Notes: generated by a model from the sequence alone, not told the origin. Shown: positions 43,802 through 52,622, numbered from the stretch's first letter. The stretch: 64,000 nucleotides of DNA from Sphingobacterium sp. JB170 (GCF_900163865.1 NZ_FUKU01000030.1:176587-240586), one strand, 5' to 3'. A program made the numbers and translations.

Positions 43802-45262
43802 TTAAAAGCGCACGTTGTAGCCGATCGAAATCCTGCCCGAAGGAAATTGCCTATCGAAATCTTCATATTGCTCTTCGGCAAAATTACCTTGTAAGGCAAA
43901 GTAACCGGTAGACAGCTGTACAGAAAAGTTTTTAATAATGCGCAAGCTAGCCTCCATTGTAGCTGCATGGAGTAGATAATAGGAATCATTCCCACTAATT
44001 GTATAAAACACCCCCCCATTATATTCACCGGTAATCAACAAGCGATTCAATACGCTTAGTTCCCCTCGAAAACGATAACTCGCTCCTGAACCATAATTAT
44101 AGTTTCGACTCGCTCCATATAACAAATAAGGGTCAGGAACCGCCGCTAGTAAAATTGCTCCGACACCCAAACTCAAATTTAACCGATTCCGCTTGCGATA
44201 GCGGAATTCTGAATTCCAGTTATAGTTCAAACTCTGTGCACCATAAAAGAAAGCATCGTTATTATAAAAATCATAATTAGCACTCAACACGCCGTAATGG
44301 CGGCCACGCTTATTTGATAAAAAACGATTTCCGTAGAGCAGTGCGTGGACATTTACCGCGTTGATAAAGCTGCTATCCCCTTTACCTAGCTCTAAGTTAA
44401 CATAGAACTGATCGAATGGCTTCTGTTTATGTTCTAGCCCTGAACTATACCAAAGTCTCAGACGTCCATAAAATCCATTTTTCCCTTCATTGATAATATC
44501 TCCTTCTTTGGCATCAAATCGACGAACACCCATATTTACTTCCGCCCAGACGGTAGATGAATCTATCTTATTATATGCATCTACTTTACCCCATTTATTG
44601 TCCAATAATCGGTTTAATCCGTTTACTGGATTCACAAAAAAAGCACCTATCTCATTCGGGACGCGCTTGTTTGCCGAACGTGCACCCCGGCCAAGGATAT
44701 GTCGCGCGAGTCGATGTGTCATCTCTCCCAACAAAATCCCGCCATACGTCGTATTTACAAGATCATTAATCGCAGGATGCTGTGTCTCACCTGCTGTTTC
44801 CCAAATATAACTACCAGCCAAAGTTGCAAGACTCGATTCATAAAAATTATATCCATTGCTTCGAAACGAATTAAAATAAATTTGTCCGTGATAGGGATGG
44901 TCAATTTGGTTGGTTGTAAATTGATTATCATCCCAATCCCATGCGGAAATTCGTTGATGATCAACGAAATTTCCAATCGAAATATAAGAATAAGGATCCT
45001 TGGTTATAAAACGATTAAAAAGAGCAGGAATGGCTTGGCCCAAAAACCATTCTGAGCTCGCCCTCCAAAATATTTTCTCACGAATGGGCTTATCTTTACT
45101 CCCCGTATAGGATACGGGAGGGCTAATCTTATCCCAACCACTCGAGGTTGTATCCAACAAGTTAAATGTTGTGTCAGTCTCATCTTCCAACAAAAAATGT
45201 TGCCCTTTGCTTTGAAAGTAAAGGGCCAAAATGACTAAAAGAACAAAAACTCTTCTCTCCAT
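43802..45262 (-). CDS. DUF3943 outer membrane protein
   Basis: A 486-residue exported protein. A signal peptide (VFVLLVILALYFQSKGQ) and a polar stretch precede the DUF3943-like region HPYHGQIYFNSFRSNGYNFY, ESSLATLAGSYIWE and GGILLGEMTHRLARHILG. The C-terminal half is aromatic beta-strands ending SIGYNVRF, a barrel-like terminus. The function of DUF3943 is unknown; it is found mostly in outer-membrane-bearing bacteria. It is convergent with tig, from which it is separated by a strong terminator. The upstream neighbour on its strand is a decayed locus. Confidence 0.85.
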   Translation of the reverse strand: MERRVFVLLVILALYFQSKGQHFLLEDETDTTFNLLDTTSSGWDKISPPVSYTGSKDKPIREKIFWRASSEWFLGQAIPALFNRFITKDPYSYISIGNFVDHQRISAWDWDDNQFTTNQIDHPYHGQIYFNSFRSNGYNFYESSLATLAGSYIWETAGETQHPAINDLVNTTYGGILLGEMTHRLARHILGRGARSANKRVPNEIGAFFVNPVNGLNRLLDNKWGKVDAYNKIDSSTVWAEVNMGVRRFDAKEGDIINEGKNGFYGRLRLWYSSGLEHKQKPFDQFYVNLELGKGDSSFINAVNVHALLYGNRFLSNKRGRHYGVLSANYDFYNNDAFFYGAQSLNYNWNSEFRYRKRNRLNLSLGVGAILLAAVPDPYLLYGASRNYNYGSGASYRFRGELSVLNRLLITGEYNGGVFYTISGNDSYYLLHAATMEASLRIIKNFSVQLSTGYFALQGNFAEEQYEDFDRQFPSGRISIGYNVRF

Positions 45263-45320
45263 AAAAATAAGTACTTCCTTCTCGTCCCTGTTATTCTTAT
45301 TCGACCGGTGTCATCGTAAA

Positions 45321-45546
45321 CTACCGTAGATACTCATTTAAAAGAACCGGACTCGATAAATAATCGTAATAAAAAACACCTCCATTTTCACCCACCAAAG
45401 GATAATCTTTCCACGACTTGACTTCACCAACGCCCCCCCTCCCGAGTACGTTCGAAAATATTCAAAGCATTCGTCTGATGGTCGAGCCTAAGAAATTCTT
45501 TAACCGCGGCACTCTTCGCTAAACCGGCAATTATCGTTGTTAACAT
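45321..45546 (-). pseudogene. Small gene with a frameshift at a G7 tract
   Basis: An ATG at 45546 starts a 40-codon frame (MLTTIIAGLAKSAAVKEFLR...) that stops just after a run of seven G (45433-45439 as C on the + strand). Removing one G gives a continuous 74-residue frame with SWKDYPLVGENGGVFYYDYL and a stop at 45321. Both halves look coding. It is either a recent pseudogene, a phase-variable frame or a sequence error. It starts 11 nt after the stop of the upstream broken gene. I do not recognise a family. Confidence 0.55.
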
Positions 45547-45556
45547 AATACAATGG

Positions 45557-46196
45557 CTAATATAGCGAGTCTTCGCTATTGTAACCAGAATAACTGTCCG
45601 ATTTAGTTCGCGTACCGCAGGTAATTTCGTTATCTCTGTTTAGAGCAACGTTTAAAATACCGTCTTCTGTAGCCGATGTTATCGACCAATGTTCACCCCC
45701 AGATGCTGCTAACCGCTTAACACCAATGTGCGCGGTCGTAAACCCATTCTCTATTGGCGGTTAAGAAATCATAATCATCTGGAATACTTACTACCCCGTC
45801 TGGGCGTACGTAGCCGACCTCCTCGGATTTAACATTGACAAAGCTATATAGATCCACATGAACATCGTCGGGTCCGTTTTCAAACAGCAAAGAATGATAC
45901 AATAATTTCCGTTTACGGTCGATTGCGGTGTGAGCGACTTGCGCTGCACATGAGGAATCATCACTTACGTGAATCCCCTTGGGCATACCAACCATTACCC
46001 ATTTTTCTATTTCTTGTTTCTCCATTAATTCACCGAAATAATGGTATTCTGCAGCAATAATGGTTTCGTCACGCTCATTTCGAGCACTCTGGAATAAATG
46101 ATCTTTTGTTACAATTAAATACAGCGCATTCTTTTGGGCTGAGCTCGAAAGAGATAGCGTGAACACAACGGTAGATAAGAAAACGTGTAACTTCAT
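45557..46196 (-). pseudogene. Secreted protein gene with a C-terminal frameshift
   Basis: A signal peptide (MKLHVFLSTVVFTLSLSSSAQ) starts a 159-residue frame ending ...VYDRAHWC at 45717. One base out of frame, the same DNA continues as AHIGVKRLAASGGEHWSITS and ends SGYNSEDSLY at 45557, with normal composition. A one-base insertion near 45730 would explain the break, so the intact protein was probably about 213 residues and exported. The family is unknown to me. If the sequence is correct the last quarter is lost, which may or may not abolish function. Confidence 0.6.
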
Positions 46197-46293
46197 ACGA
46201 TTAGCTGAGATATTAAATCAATGTAAGTTAACTGTCTTTGTTGAGATAATCCAGTAAATGACTATTTTTAAGCGTAAACAAATACGTCGAATT

Positions 46294-46977
46294 ATGAAAA
46301 AACTTATCTTATTGTCTATCTCTTGCTTGCTCATGCAATTCTCCTTAGGTCAATCCAGCATTCAAGGAGCATACCTGTGTAATGAAGGTGAGATCACACG
46401 ACTATGGCTCTTTATCGATGGATATTGCTCGCTAACCGAGTACCAACAGGATAAATATATATCTACGAAAGGAGGACCGTTTACCTATTCGGATGGTAAG
46501 CTTGATCTCCAAATAGAATACAGTGATCTCAGCAGTAATTTAGTCGGCACAGCAGTCCATATCCCCTTGAAGGTGGTAAATGGAGATTTAGTAGATGAGT
46601 CAGGAATTGTATGGAAAGCAGCGGATGGTAAATCGCAAAAGCTAGAGGGTAGTTGGCGTATCACTGGGAGACAGGACCAGGGCAAGATGTCCGAAATCCC
46701 TCGCGGCAATCGGAAGACCATTAAGCTGTTAGTTGGAGGTTACTTTCAATGGATAGCCATCAATCCTTTAGAAAAAGGTTTCTACGGTACCGGTGGAGGA
46801 AATTATGTGTTCGAAGATGGAAAATACACCGAACATATTTTATTTTTCTCACGCGATAATTCCCGCGTCGGAGCGGAACTAAATTTCAATGGTGAAATAA
46901 AAAATGGAAAATGGAACCATAGTGGACTAAGTTCCAAAGGAGATCCGATATCTGAAATATGGACCCGAGAAAAGTAA
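46294..46977 (+). CDS. Secreted protein with two related ~100-residue domains
   Basis: A 227-residue exported protein: signal peptide MKKLILLSISCLLMQFSLGQ, then two similar segments. The first (residues ~22-120) has IQGAYLCNEGEITRLWLFID and GGPFTYSDGKLDL; the second (~128-227) has LEGSWRITGR, IKLLVGGYFQWIA and GGNYVFEDGKYTE. Both follow the plan Gly-Ser/Ala-Trp/Tyr ... aromatic ... GG-x-Y/F-x-x-x-DGK, suggesting lipocalin-like beta-barrels. Similar 'membrane or secreted proteins' occur in Bacteroidota with unknown function. The ATG at 46294 is preferred to 46258, which only adds a basic tail before the signal peptide. Confidence 0.75.
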   Translation: MKKLILLSISCLLMQFSLGQSSIQGAYLCNEGEITRLWLFIDGYCSLTEYQQDKYISTKGGPFTYSDGKLDLQIEYSDLSSNLVGTAVHIPLKVVNGDLVDESGIVWKAADGKSQKLEGSWRITGRQDQGKMSEIPRGNRKTIKLLVGGYFQWIAINPLEKGFYGTGGGNYVFEDGKYTEHILFFSRDNSRVGAELNFNGEIKNGKWNHSGLSSKGDPISEIWTREK

Positions 46978-47106
46978 AAATAACCAAAAACAAAAGAATC
47001 CTATGGGTAAATTTTACTGCGAAGACAATTGACCATTTGCAACGAACCATGCCGCGCATCTTCGCTAGAATAAAAATTAATTGCAACTAGCATATCACAA
47101 TTATTG

Positions 47107-47136
47107 GGGTATCCAAACTTTTTTTAATGGATACCC
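47107..47136. terminator. Hairpin between the secreted protein gene and cysM
   Basis: gggtatcca / tggataccc, 9 bp with a 12-nt T-rich loop, between two convergent genes. T-runs outside the stem are short. Confidence 0.5.
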
Positions 47137-47156
47137 TTTCTCTCGAGGGTTGTTAT

Positions 47157-48035
47157 CTATGATTCGGCAAATAAGTCAGAACTTAAGTACCGGTCACCAC
47201 GATCGCAAACGATAAATACAATTACACCTTCCTGAATCTCACTAGCTACTTTTAGTGCAGCGTGAAATGCGCCGCCGGTGCTCATTCCCGCAAAAACGCC
47301 CTCTTTACGCACCAATTCCCGTGTCCGTCGAACAGCATCGAACTGGTCAATATCAATCACCCTATCTACCCGTGAATCGTCATAAATTTTCGGAAGATAT
47401 TCTTTCGGCCATCGTCGTATACCCGGAATTGAGGAATCTTCGGTCGGCTGACATCCCACAATTTGAATTTGCGCATTTTGCTCTTTTAGAAAAATAGAAC
47501 AACCCATTATCGTACCCGTTGTTCCCATGGCGCTTACGAAATGCGTAATTTTACCGTCAGTCCCTTTCCAAATCTCTGGACCCGTGGTTTGGATATGTGC
47601 CCGGTAATTATCAGGGTTAGAAAACTGGTTTAAAATATAATATTCGCCAGTTTCTGCTTTCTCTTCGGCATAATCGCGACAAATTTCCATTGTGTCAAGA
47701 AGCGTTACTTTGGCACCGAATGCTTGCATGGTGAGCATCCGTTCACGTGTCGATGTAGAGGGCATCACTAGCTCCAAACTGAGACCGTAAAGACTCGCAA
47801 TCATCGCTAGGGCAATCCCGGTATTACCCGAGGTCGCTTCAATAAGTTTCGTACTTTTATTTATATCACCGCGTTCTAATGCCGCACGTATCATATTCAA
47901 TGCAGCTCGATCCTTGACAGAGCCAGCCGGGTTGTTTCCCTCTAATTTTGCATATATTTTTACATTCGGGTTGTCGTGAAAGCTCTTTATTTCCACGAGG
48001 GGAGTATTCCCGATCGTACTCATTAAATCACTCAT
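47157..48035 (-). CDS. cysM: Cysteine synthase (O-acetylserine sulfhydrylase, CysM-like)
   Basis: A 292-residue PLP enzyme joining O-acetylserine with sulfide (or thiosulfate) to make cysteine. IGNTPLVEI opens the protein; PLP-binding Lys41 lies in AGSVKDRAA; EATSGNTGIA and GTTGTIMG bind the substrate carboxylate and the PLP phosphate. RRWPKEYLPKIYDDSRVDRV resembles CysM (B type) more than CysK. Its ATG overlaps the cysE stop by 4 nt (ATGA), so the two consecutive pathway enzymes are translationally coupled. Confidence 0.94.
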   Translation of the reverse strand: MSDLMSTIGNTPLVEIKSFHDNPNVKIYAKLEGNNPAGSVKDRAALNMIRAALERGDINKSTKLIEATSGNTGIALAMIASLYGLSLELVMPSTSTRERMLTMQAFGAKVTLLDTMEICRDYAEEKAETGEYYILNQFSNPDNYRAHIQTTGPEIWKGTDGKITHFVSAMGTTGTIMGCSIFLKEQNAQIQIVGCQPTEDSSIPGIRRWPKEYLPKIYDDSRVDRVIDIDQFDAVRRTRELVRKEGVFAGMSTGGAFHAALKVASEIQEGVIVFIVCDRGDRYLSSDLFAES

Positions 48036-48844
48036 TGTTCAGTAGGTTTAGTATCGATAAATTTTGAGTTCGGCTGGTGATAAACGGTGGTATAGGGATC
48101 AATACTTGACGTTAGCCAAACATTACCACCAACGACTGAATGATGCCCGACAACAGTCTGGCCACCTAAGATCGTTGCGCCCGCATAAATGATCACATGA
48201 TCTTCAATGATTGGGTGGCGTTGTGTGTTTGCTAAGTTTTTCTCAACACTCAATGCTCCTAGCGTCACACCCTGATAAAGCTTCACGTGTTCACCAATGA
48301 TACAGGTCTCCCCTATGACGATACCCGTACCGTGATCAATATGTAGATAATTTCCAATTTTCGCACCGGGATGAATGTCAATACCAGTTTTAGAATGCGC
48401 ATGTTCAGTCAAAATCCGCGGAATTAAGGGGACGCCCGAGGTCCAAAGAACATTAGCTACACGATAAACACAAATAGCCATAAAACCGGGATAGGTACGA
48501 ATAACCTCGCGCATACTTTGTGCCGCTGGATCCCCGTCCATAATCGCTTGCGCATCGCTTAACATTACTTGATAGACGGTGGGTAAAGTCTGAAAAAAAC
48601 AGGTTGCGATCCGCTTATTGTCGCAATGAGAGCACGCTTTTGTGTTTTGAAGAAGCTCCACAAGCTCCTCTTCCGACTCTTCAAAAGCCTTTTGGACGTC
48701 AGCTACGTCTTGAAAACCAGCGGACGCTCGCTCGGGAAATAACAAATGAAGGACATGGGTCGCCCACTCGGCTATTCTCGTATTGCTTGGCATATTCTGC
48801 GCTTGCTGCTGTTGCTGAAATATATGCCTGTAAAAATTCTCCAT
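48032..48844 (-). CDS. cysE: Serine O-acetyltransferase
   Basis: A 270-residue enzyme activating serine with acetyl-CoA, the first step of cysteine synthesis. The N-terminal helical domain is followed by a left-handed beta-helix of hexapeptide repeats (IHPGAKIGNYLHIDHGTGIV, IGETCIIGEHVKLYQGVTLG, GATILGGQTVVGHHSVVGGN) holding the catalytic His-Asp pair in HIDHGTG. A loop with NTQRHPIIEDHV is typical. The length is close to EpsC/SAT proteins of Bacteroidota. ATG 48844 (MENFYRHIFQQQQ) is chosen; another ATG at 48883 would add 13 residues. It is coupled to cysM downstream. Confidence 0.93.
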   Translation of the reverse strand: MENFYRHIFQQQQQAQNMPSNTRIAEWATHVLHLLFPERASAGFQDVADVQKAFEESEEELVELLQNTKACSHCDNKRIATCFFQTLPTVYQVMLSDAQAIMDGDPAAQSMREVIRTYPGFMAICVYRVANVLWTSGVPLIPRILTEHAHSKTGIDIHPGAKIGNYLHIDHGTGIVIGETCIIGEHVKLYQGVTLGALSVEKNLANTQRHPIIEDHVIIYAGATILGGQTVVGHHSVVGGNVWLTSSIDPYTTVYHQPNSKFIDTKPTEQ

Positions 48845-48902
48845 TATTTGTAATTGTCGTATCTGTCCAAATTTAAGATTCATTTATTATAATCTATATT
48901 TT

Positions 48903-49286
48903 CTATAGAACTAATTTATCAAATAGTTCAGACAACGTATCTTCTGCCGAAATACACATGCCAGGGTGCGTGACTGAACATTGAATTATCGTGCTTCGGT
49001 TTGCAGTAAGCCAACGAAAACGCTCCGCTTGCTCTAACTGCGCCAACTTCCCAGCCCGTTTATCTCCATTACAAATTAGAGCGAACGAGTGGAGATGGCT
49101 CTCAATTAATTTTAAATCGACTTCTGGGTCTAGTGCTCTACATTTATCAGCATCCACAAAAATCCTTACGGCAGAAAAACGTTGCCTTCGACAATACAAT
49201 GCGACCCCTACATTCACAAATTCTTCTCTTTCTACCCGCGGAACCACACGAACTACCGCATATTCATATACTGTTCTTTCGCTCAT
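48903..49286 (-). CDS. DUF3037 protein, partner of the HipA-like kinase
   Basis: A 127-residue protein with the DUF3037 pattern: YEYAVVRVVPRVEREEFVNV opening, GVALYCRRQRFSAVRI, and a C-terminal region with RFRWLTANRSTIIQCS and HPGMC. No signal peptide or known catalytic motif. Its start overlaps the end of the HipA-like kinase gene by 23 nt, so the two are tightly coupled. In other genomes DUF3037 genes commonly sit beside such kinases, so a joint role is likely, but the biochemical function is unknown. The cysE gene follows after 58 nt on the same strand. Confidence 0.85.
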   Translation of the reverse strand: MSERTVYEYAVVRVVPRVEREEFVNVGVALYCRRQRFSAVRIFVDADKCRALDPEVDLKLIESHLHSFALICNGDKRAGKLAQLEQAERFRWLTANRSTIIQCSVTHPGMCISAEDTLSELFDKLVL

Positions 49287-50061
49287 TTAAAATTTGTTCT
49301 ATAAAATTTTTTGAATTGGCGACTCTTCCTTTAAGAAATGTAACATATACTTCTCTCGCCTGATCGGCCGTTAAATCTCGCTCGTCATCCACGAGCCATT
49401 CATCCGGAATTATACTTAATACATTTTCTAAATTTTTGTCATTAAAAAAATCGCGAAACTCAGCATCTACCTGTTCCACGAGCGATGCATTCTTTAAAAG
49501 CACGTGATCTTTAATCTGCGGAAAAGGTTTCATCATTTGCTCTTCCCAGTTATCCCAAGAATGATGAAAATAAAGTGATGCGCCATGATCAATGAGCCAA
49601 AGTTCTTTGTGCCACATCAGCATGTTGGTATTACGCACTGTACGATCCACATTCATTAGTAGCGCATCGAGCCATACAATCTTTGAGGCTTCAAGCTCCC
49701 CGATCGTATCTACATTGGCATCGAAAGTAATAGCTCCGCGTAAAAAATGAACACCGAGGTTTTTTCCTACAGAAAACCGCAATAAATCTTGAATCTCCTC
49801 GTCGGGCTCCATTCGTGCGAATGATTCATCCAGATCCGCAAAAACCATTTCAGGCATTCGCAATCCTAAAAAACGAGCCAACTCTCCCCCAATAATTTCC
49901 GCTACAAGCGCCTTTCTTCCCTGACCGGCACCACGAAATTTTATGACGTAGTCAAACCCATCGTCCGCATCAACTAATGCCGGAAGTGAGCCTCCTTCTC
50001 GAAAGGGTTGTACGTATCGAATGATCTGCACCTCACGTATTTCTGGTTTTTCAATTTTCAT
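49264..50061 (-). CDS. HipA-like protein kinase
   Basis: A 265-residue protein with the core of the HipA/PI3-4-kinase-like fold. ATP-binding Lys41 is in YVIKFRG; a Glu-rich helix (VAEIIGGELARFLGL) follows. The catalytic loop NVDRTVRNTN carries Asp139 and Asn144, and LIDHGASL carries the metal-binding Asp158. The N-terminal HipA cap domain is absent, making it much shorter than E. coli HipA (~440). No HipB-type antitoxin is adjacent; instead a DUF3037 gene overlaps its 3' end. The key kinase residues all seem present, so it is probably active. The target is unknown. Confidence 0.82.
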   Translation of the reverse strand: MKIEKPEIREVQIIRYVQPFREGGSLPALVDADDGFDYVIKFRGAGQGRKALVAEIIGGELARFLGLRMPEMVFADLDESFARMEPDEEIQDLLRFSVGKNLGVHFLRGAITFDANVDTIGELEASKIVWLDALLMNVDRTVRNTNMLMWHKELWLIDHGASLYFHHSWDNWEEQMMKPFPQIKDHVLLKNASLVEQVDAEFRDFFNDKNLENVLSIIPDEWLVDDERDLTADQAREVYVTFLKGRVANSKNFIEQILNERKNSI

Positions 50062-50316
50062 GTACTATTTTATAAATTATGGTCGAAAAATCGCTTCAAT
50101 CGTCCGTTTTTCCGTCTAAAAGTAGAGATTTTAGTAAAAATTTAGCTCCTCTAAATGTCAGAAAACAACATTGACCTTTTTATAACCGGCACGATCATTT
50201 AGCAGAATCAGGCTTTTTGCTCTGTACACTTAACCTCCGACTCAAAATTAAACAATAATTTTACAGAAGTTAACTTTCCAACAACGCCCATGCCTAGCCA
50301 AGTAACATATTCTGTT

Positions 50317-50324
50317 TATATTTG
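50317..50324 (+). promoter_or_regulatory. -7 box of the DUF1599 operon
   Basis: TATATTTG fits TAnnTTTG, 30 nt before the ATG. No clear -33 element. Confidence 0.5.
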
Positions 50325-50354
50325 TTGGAAACGAAATACACGACACCACAATAT

Positions 50355-50900
50355 ATGGATACAACAGCCCAATACAATACCGTCATTAGTTACTGCAAAG
50401 ATCTTTTTTTAAAGAAGGCAAAAGATTATGGTACGGCCTGGCGAATAATGCGTGTATCCTCCATCACCGATCAACTGTACATCAAAGCACAGCGCATCCG
50501 TACCTTAGAAGAAAAAAAAGTATCTAAAGTCGGGGAAGGGATTTTAGATGAGTATGTGGCGATAGTCAATTATAGTATAATGGCTATGATACAACTTGAA
50601 CTTCCTGAAGATAGTCCGGAAAACCTTCCTTATCATACTGTTGAAAACTTATATGATCAAATGGTGAACGAAACACGCGACTTAATGTTTGCAAAAAACC
50701 ACGACTATGGAGAAGCATGGCGTGAAATGCGTATTTCCTCATTAACAGACTTAATATTAATGAAACTCCATCGTGTCAAACAAATTGAAGATAATAATGG
50801 ACAGACATTGGTTTCCGAAGGCTTGAAGGCGAATTATCAAGACATGTTAAATTACGCGGTATTCGCGCTTATAAAATTAGATGTAGCTGAAAAAGATTAA
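50355..50900 (+). CDS. DUF1599 protein with internal duplication
   Basis: A 181-residue cytoplasmic protein made of two copies of one ~75-residue unit. Copy 1 (residues ~7-82) has KDYGTAWRIMRVSSITDQLY and IVNYSIMAMIQL; copy 2 (~100-176) has HDYGEAWREMRISSLTDLIL and MLNYAVFALIKL. The family is DUF1599, characteristic of Bacteroidota. The conserved D-Y-G-x-A-W and helical pattern recall all-alpha nucleotide-handling (MazG-like) proteins, but this is conjecture. TTG 50322 would start inside the -7 box, so ATG 50355 is used. It leads an operon, 4 nt before the next gene. Confidence 0.85.
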   Translation: MDTTAQYNTVISYCKDLFLKKAKDYGTAWRIMRVSSITDQLYIKAQRIRTLEEKKVSKVGEGILDEYVAIVNYSIMAMIQLELPEDSPENLPYHTVENLYDQMVNETRDLMFAKNHDYGEAWREMRISSLTDLILMKLHRVKQIEDNNGQTLVSEGLKANYQDMLNYAVFALIKLDVAEKD

Positions 50901-50904
50901 CAAC

Positions 50905-52101
50905 ATGGAAACAAATTTCAACCCAACACAAAAAAGAAAATTAAACACCATTGATCTCATTTTAGGTTTCAGTCGATTGTTTGTGGGATTTCTTTTTATT
51001 TTTTCGGGCTTTATAAAAGCAAACGATCCAACCGGTTTTGGTTATAAATTGGAAGAATATTTTTTGGTATTCAATTTAGACAGTCTCAACAATTACAGCA
51101 CTTGGATCGCTATCGTAATTTGTGGATTAGAAATTATATTAGGGGCATTTTTACTCTTAGGAGTATACAAGCGTAAGGTCGCACTTGGCTTGCTGGTACT
51201 AATTATATTTTTCACGTTCTTAACCTTCTATTCTGCCTTTTTCGAGGTTGTATCTTCCTGCGGCTGTTTTGGTGATGCCATTCCACTTACACCATGGCAA
51301 TCATTTATAAAAGATCTGATACTCTTAGCTTTTATTCTTGTCATTTTTAAATACAAAAACAGGATACAGCCCATTATCCCACAAGGTACCACACGAAAAT
51401 TAGTGGTACTCCTTCTCGTCATCGTTTCATTCGGAACGGGGATTTACACGGTAAATTTCCTGCCATTTATCGATTTCCTACCTTACAAAGAAGGAAGTAG
51501 TATTCCAGAACAAATGATATTACCAGAGGGCGAACAAGGTGATGTATTTGAATACATCTATAAATTAAAAAACAAGAAGACTGGTGAAGTGAAAAAGGTC
51601 ACCGATAAAGAGTATATGAATGGGCTTTGGGAAGACGATAATTTGGAGGTTGTAGGCGAACCAGAATCTAAATTGGTAAAGAAAGGGTATGAAATACCGA
51701 TTCCCGATCTTTATATCTCCGACGCTGACGGTAACGAAGTAACTGACGAAATCGTTAGCAATCCGTATTATAATTTCATCGTAGTGAGCACCTACATCAA
51801 CAAACTCTCACTTACCGATATAATTGCACTAGACCGGATAAACACAACCGTTCGCGATCTGTCGACGGACAACAATTTAAGAGCGATACTTTTAACGGCG
51901 AGTTCGGCACAAATAGCAAACGGATTAAATGAAGAAATGGACCTAGTATTGGAGATTTTCTATGCCGATGCGATTCCTTTGAAAAGTATGGTGCGTTCAA
52001 ACCCGGGTGTGCTACTACTTCGAAACGGTGTGGTGATAAAAAAATGGTCAAAGCTAAGCTTTCCTTCGAAAGCAGAAATTGAAAAATATATCGTAAAATA
52101 A
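50905..52101 (+). CDS. BT_3928-family MauE/DoxX-like membrane protein with thioredoxin-like tail
   Basis: A 398-residue membrane protein. Four to five helices form the DoxX/MauE domain (FSRLFVGFLFIFSGFIKAND, IVICGLEIILGAFLLLGVY, then SSCGCFGDAIPLT with a redox-like Cys pair), residues ~15-170. The C-terminal ~180 residues are extracytoplasmic and thioredoxin-like in outline (YNFIVVSTYINKLSLTDIIA, LLLRNGVVIKKWS), without a CxxC. Bacteroidota proteins of this layout are annotated BT_3928 family. A role in redox or membrane quinone chemistry is plausible but unproven. The stop codon overlaps the aroK start by 1 nt. Confidence 0.85.
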   Translation: METNFNPTQKRKLNTIDLILGFSRLFVGFLFIFSGFIKANDPTGFGYKLEEYFLVFNLDSLNNYSTWIAIVICGLEIILGAFLLLGVYKRKVALGLLVLIIFFTFLTFYSAFFEVVSSCGCFGDAIPLTPWQSFIKDLILLAFILVIFKYKNRIQPIIPQGTTRKLVVLLLVIVSFGTGIYTVNFLPFIDFLPYKEGSSIPEQMILPEGEQGDVFEYIYKLKNKKTGEVKKVTDKEYMNGLWEDDNLEVVGEPESKLVKKGYEIPIPDLYISDADGNEVTDEIVSNPYYNFIVVSTYINKLSLTDIIALDRINTTVRDLSTDNNLRAILLTASSAQIANGLNEEMDLVLEIFYADAIPLKSMVRSNPGVLLLRNGVVIKKWSKLSFPSKAEIEKYIVK

Positions 52102-52622
52102 TGGACAAACCAATATTTCTGATTGGATTTATGGGTAGCGGTAAAACCACATTAGGTAAAAAACTCGCTAGACAACTTCATAAAAGATTTATCGATCTAG
52201 ACGAAAAGATTGTGCAGGTCATCGGCATGTCGATTCCCGAGTATTTCAACACATTCGGGGAAAACGAATTTCGATTATTGGAAAGTAGAATACTAAAGGA
52301 ACAAAACGAAAGCGACACGGTGATCTCAACAGGTGGAGGTAGCCCGTGTTATTTCGATAATATGGCATGGATACGAAACAACGGAGTTGCATTGTACCTC
52401 CATTTAACTCCCAAGGCACTATATGCCAGGCTACAGCAATCAAATATAGAAAGTCGTCCGGCATTAGGCGGACTAAAAGGAAAAGAACTTTTAGCGTTTA
52501 TCGAAAATAAGCTAAACGAACGTGCGCCCTACTATCAACAGGCGCATATCCATATTGATCAAATTAATACGCCGATCGAAATCGTATGCCAATCGATAGA
52601 AAGCTATGAAGCGAACATTTAG
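52101..52622 (+). CDS. aroK: Shikimate kinase
   Basis: A 173-residue kinase phosphorylating shikimate in chorismate synthesis. Walker A GFMGSGKT is at residues 9-16, FIDLDEKIV provides the Mg/shikimate Asp, STGGGSP the substrate glycines, and ESRPALGG the lid arginine. The length is standard. The gene starts at the last base of the upstream stop codon and overlaps the following phosphodiesterase gene by 17 nt, so translation of all three is probably coupled. Confidence 0.95.
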   Translation: MDKPIFLIGFMGSGKTTLGKKLARQLHKRFIDLDEKIVQVIGMSIPEYFNTFGENEFRLLESRILKEQNESDTVISTGGGSPCYFDNMAWIRNNGVALYLHLTPKALYARLQQSNIESRPALGGLKGKELLAFIENKLNERAPYYQQAHIHIDQINTPIEIVCQSIESYEANI

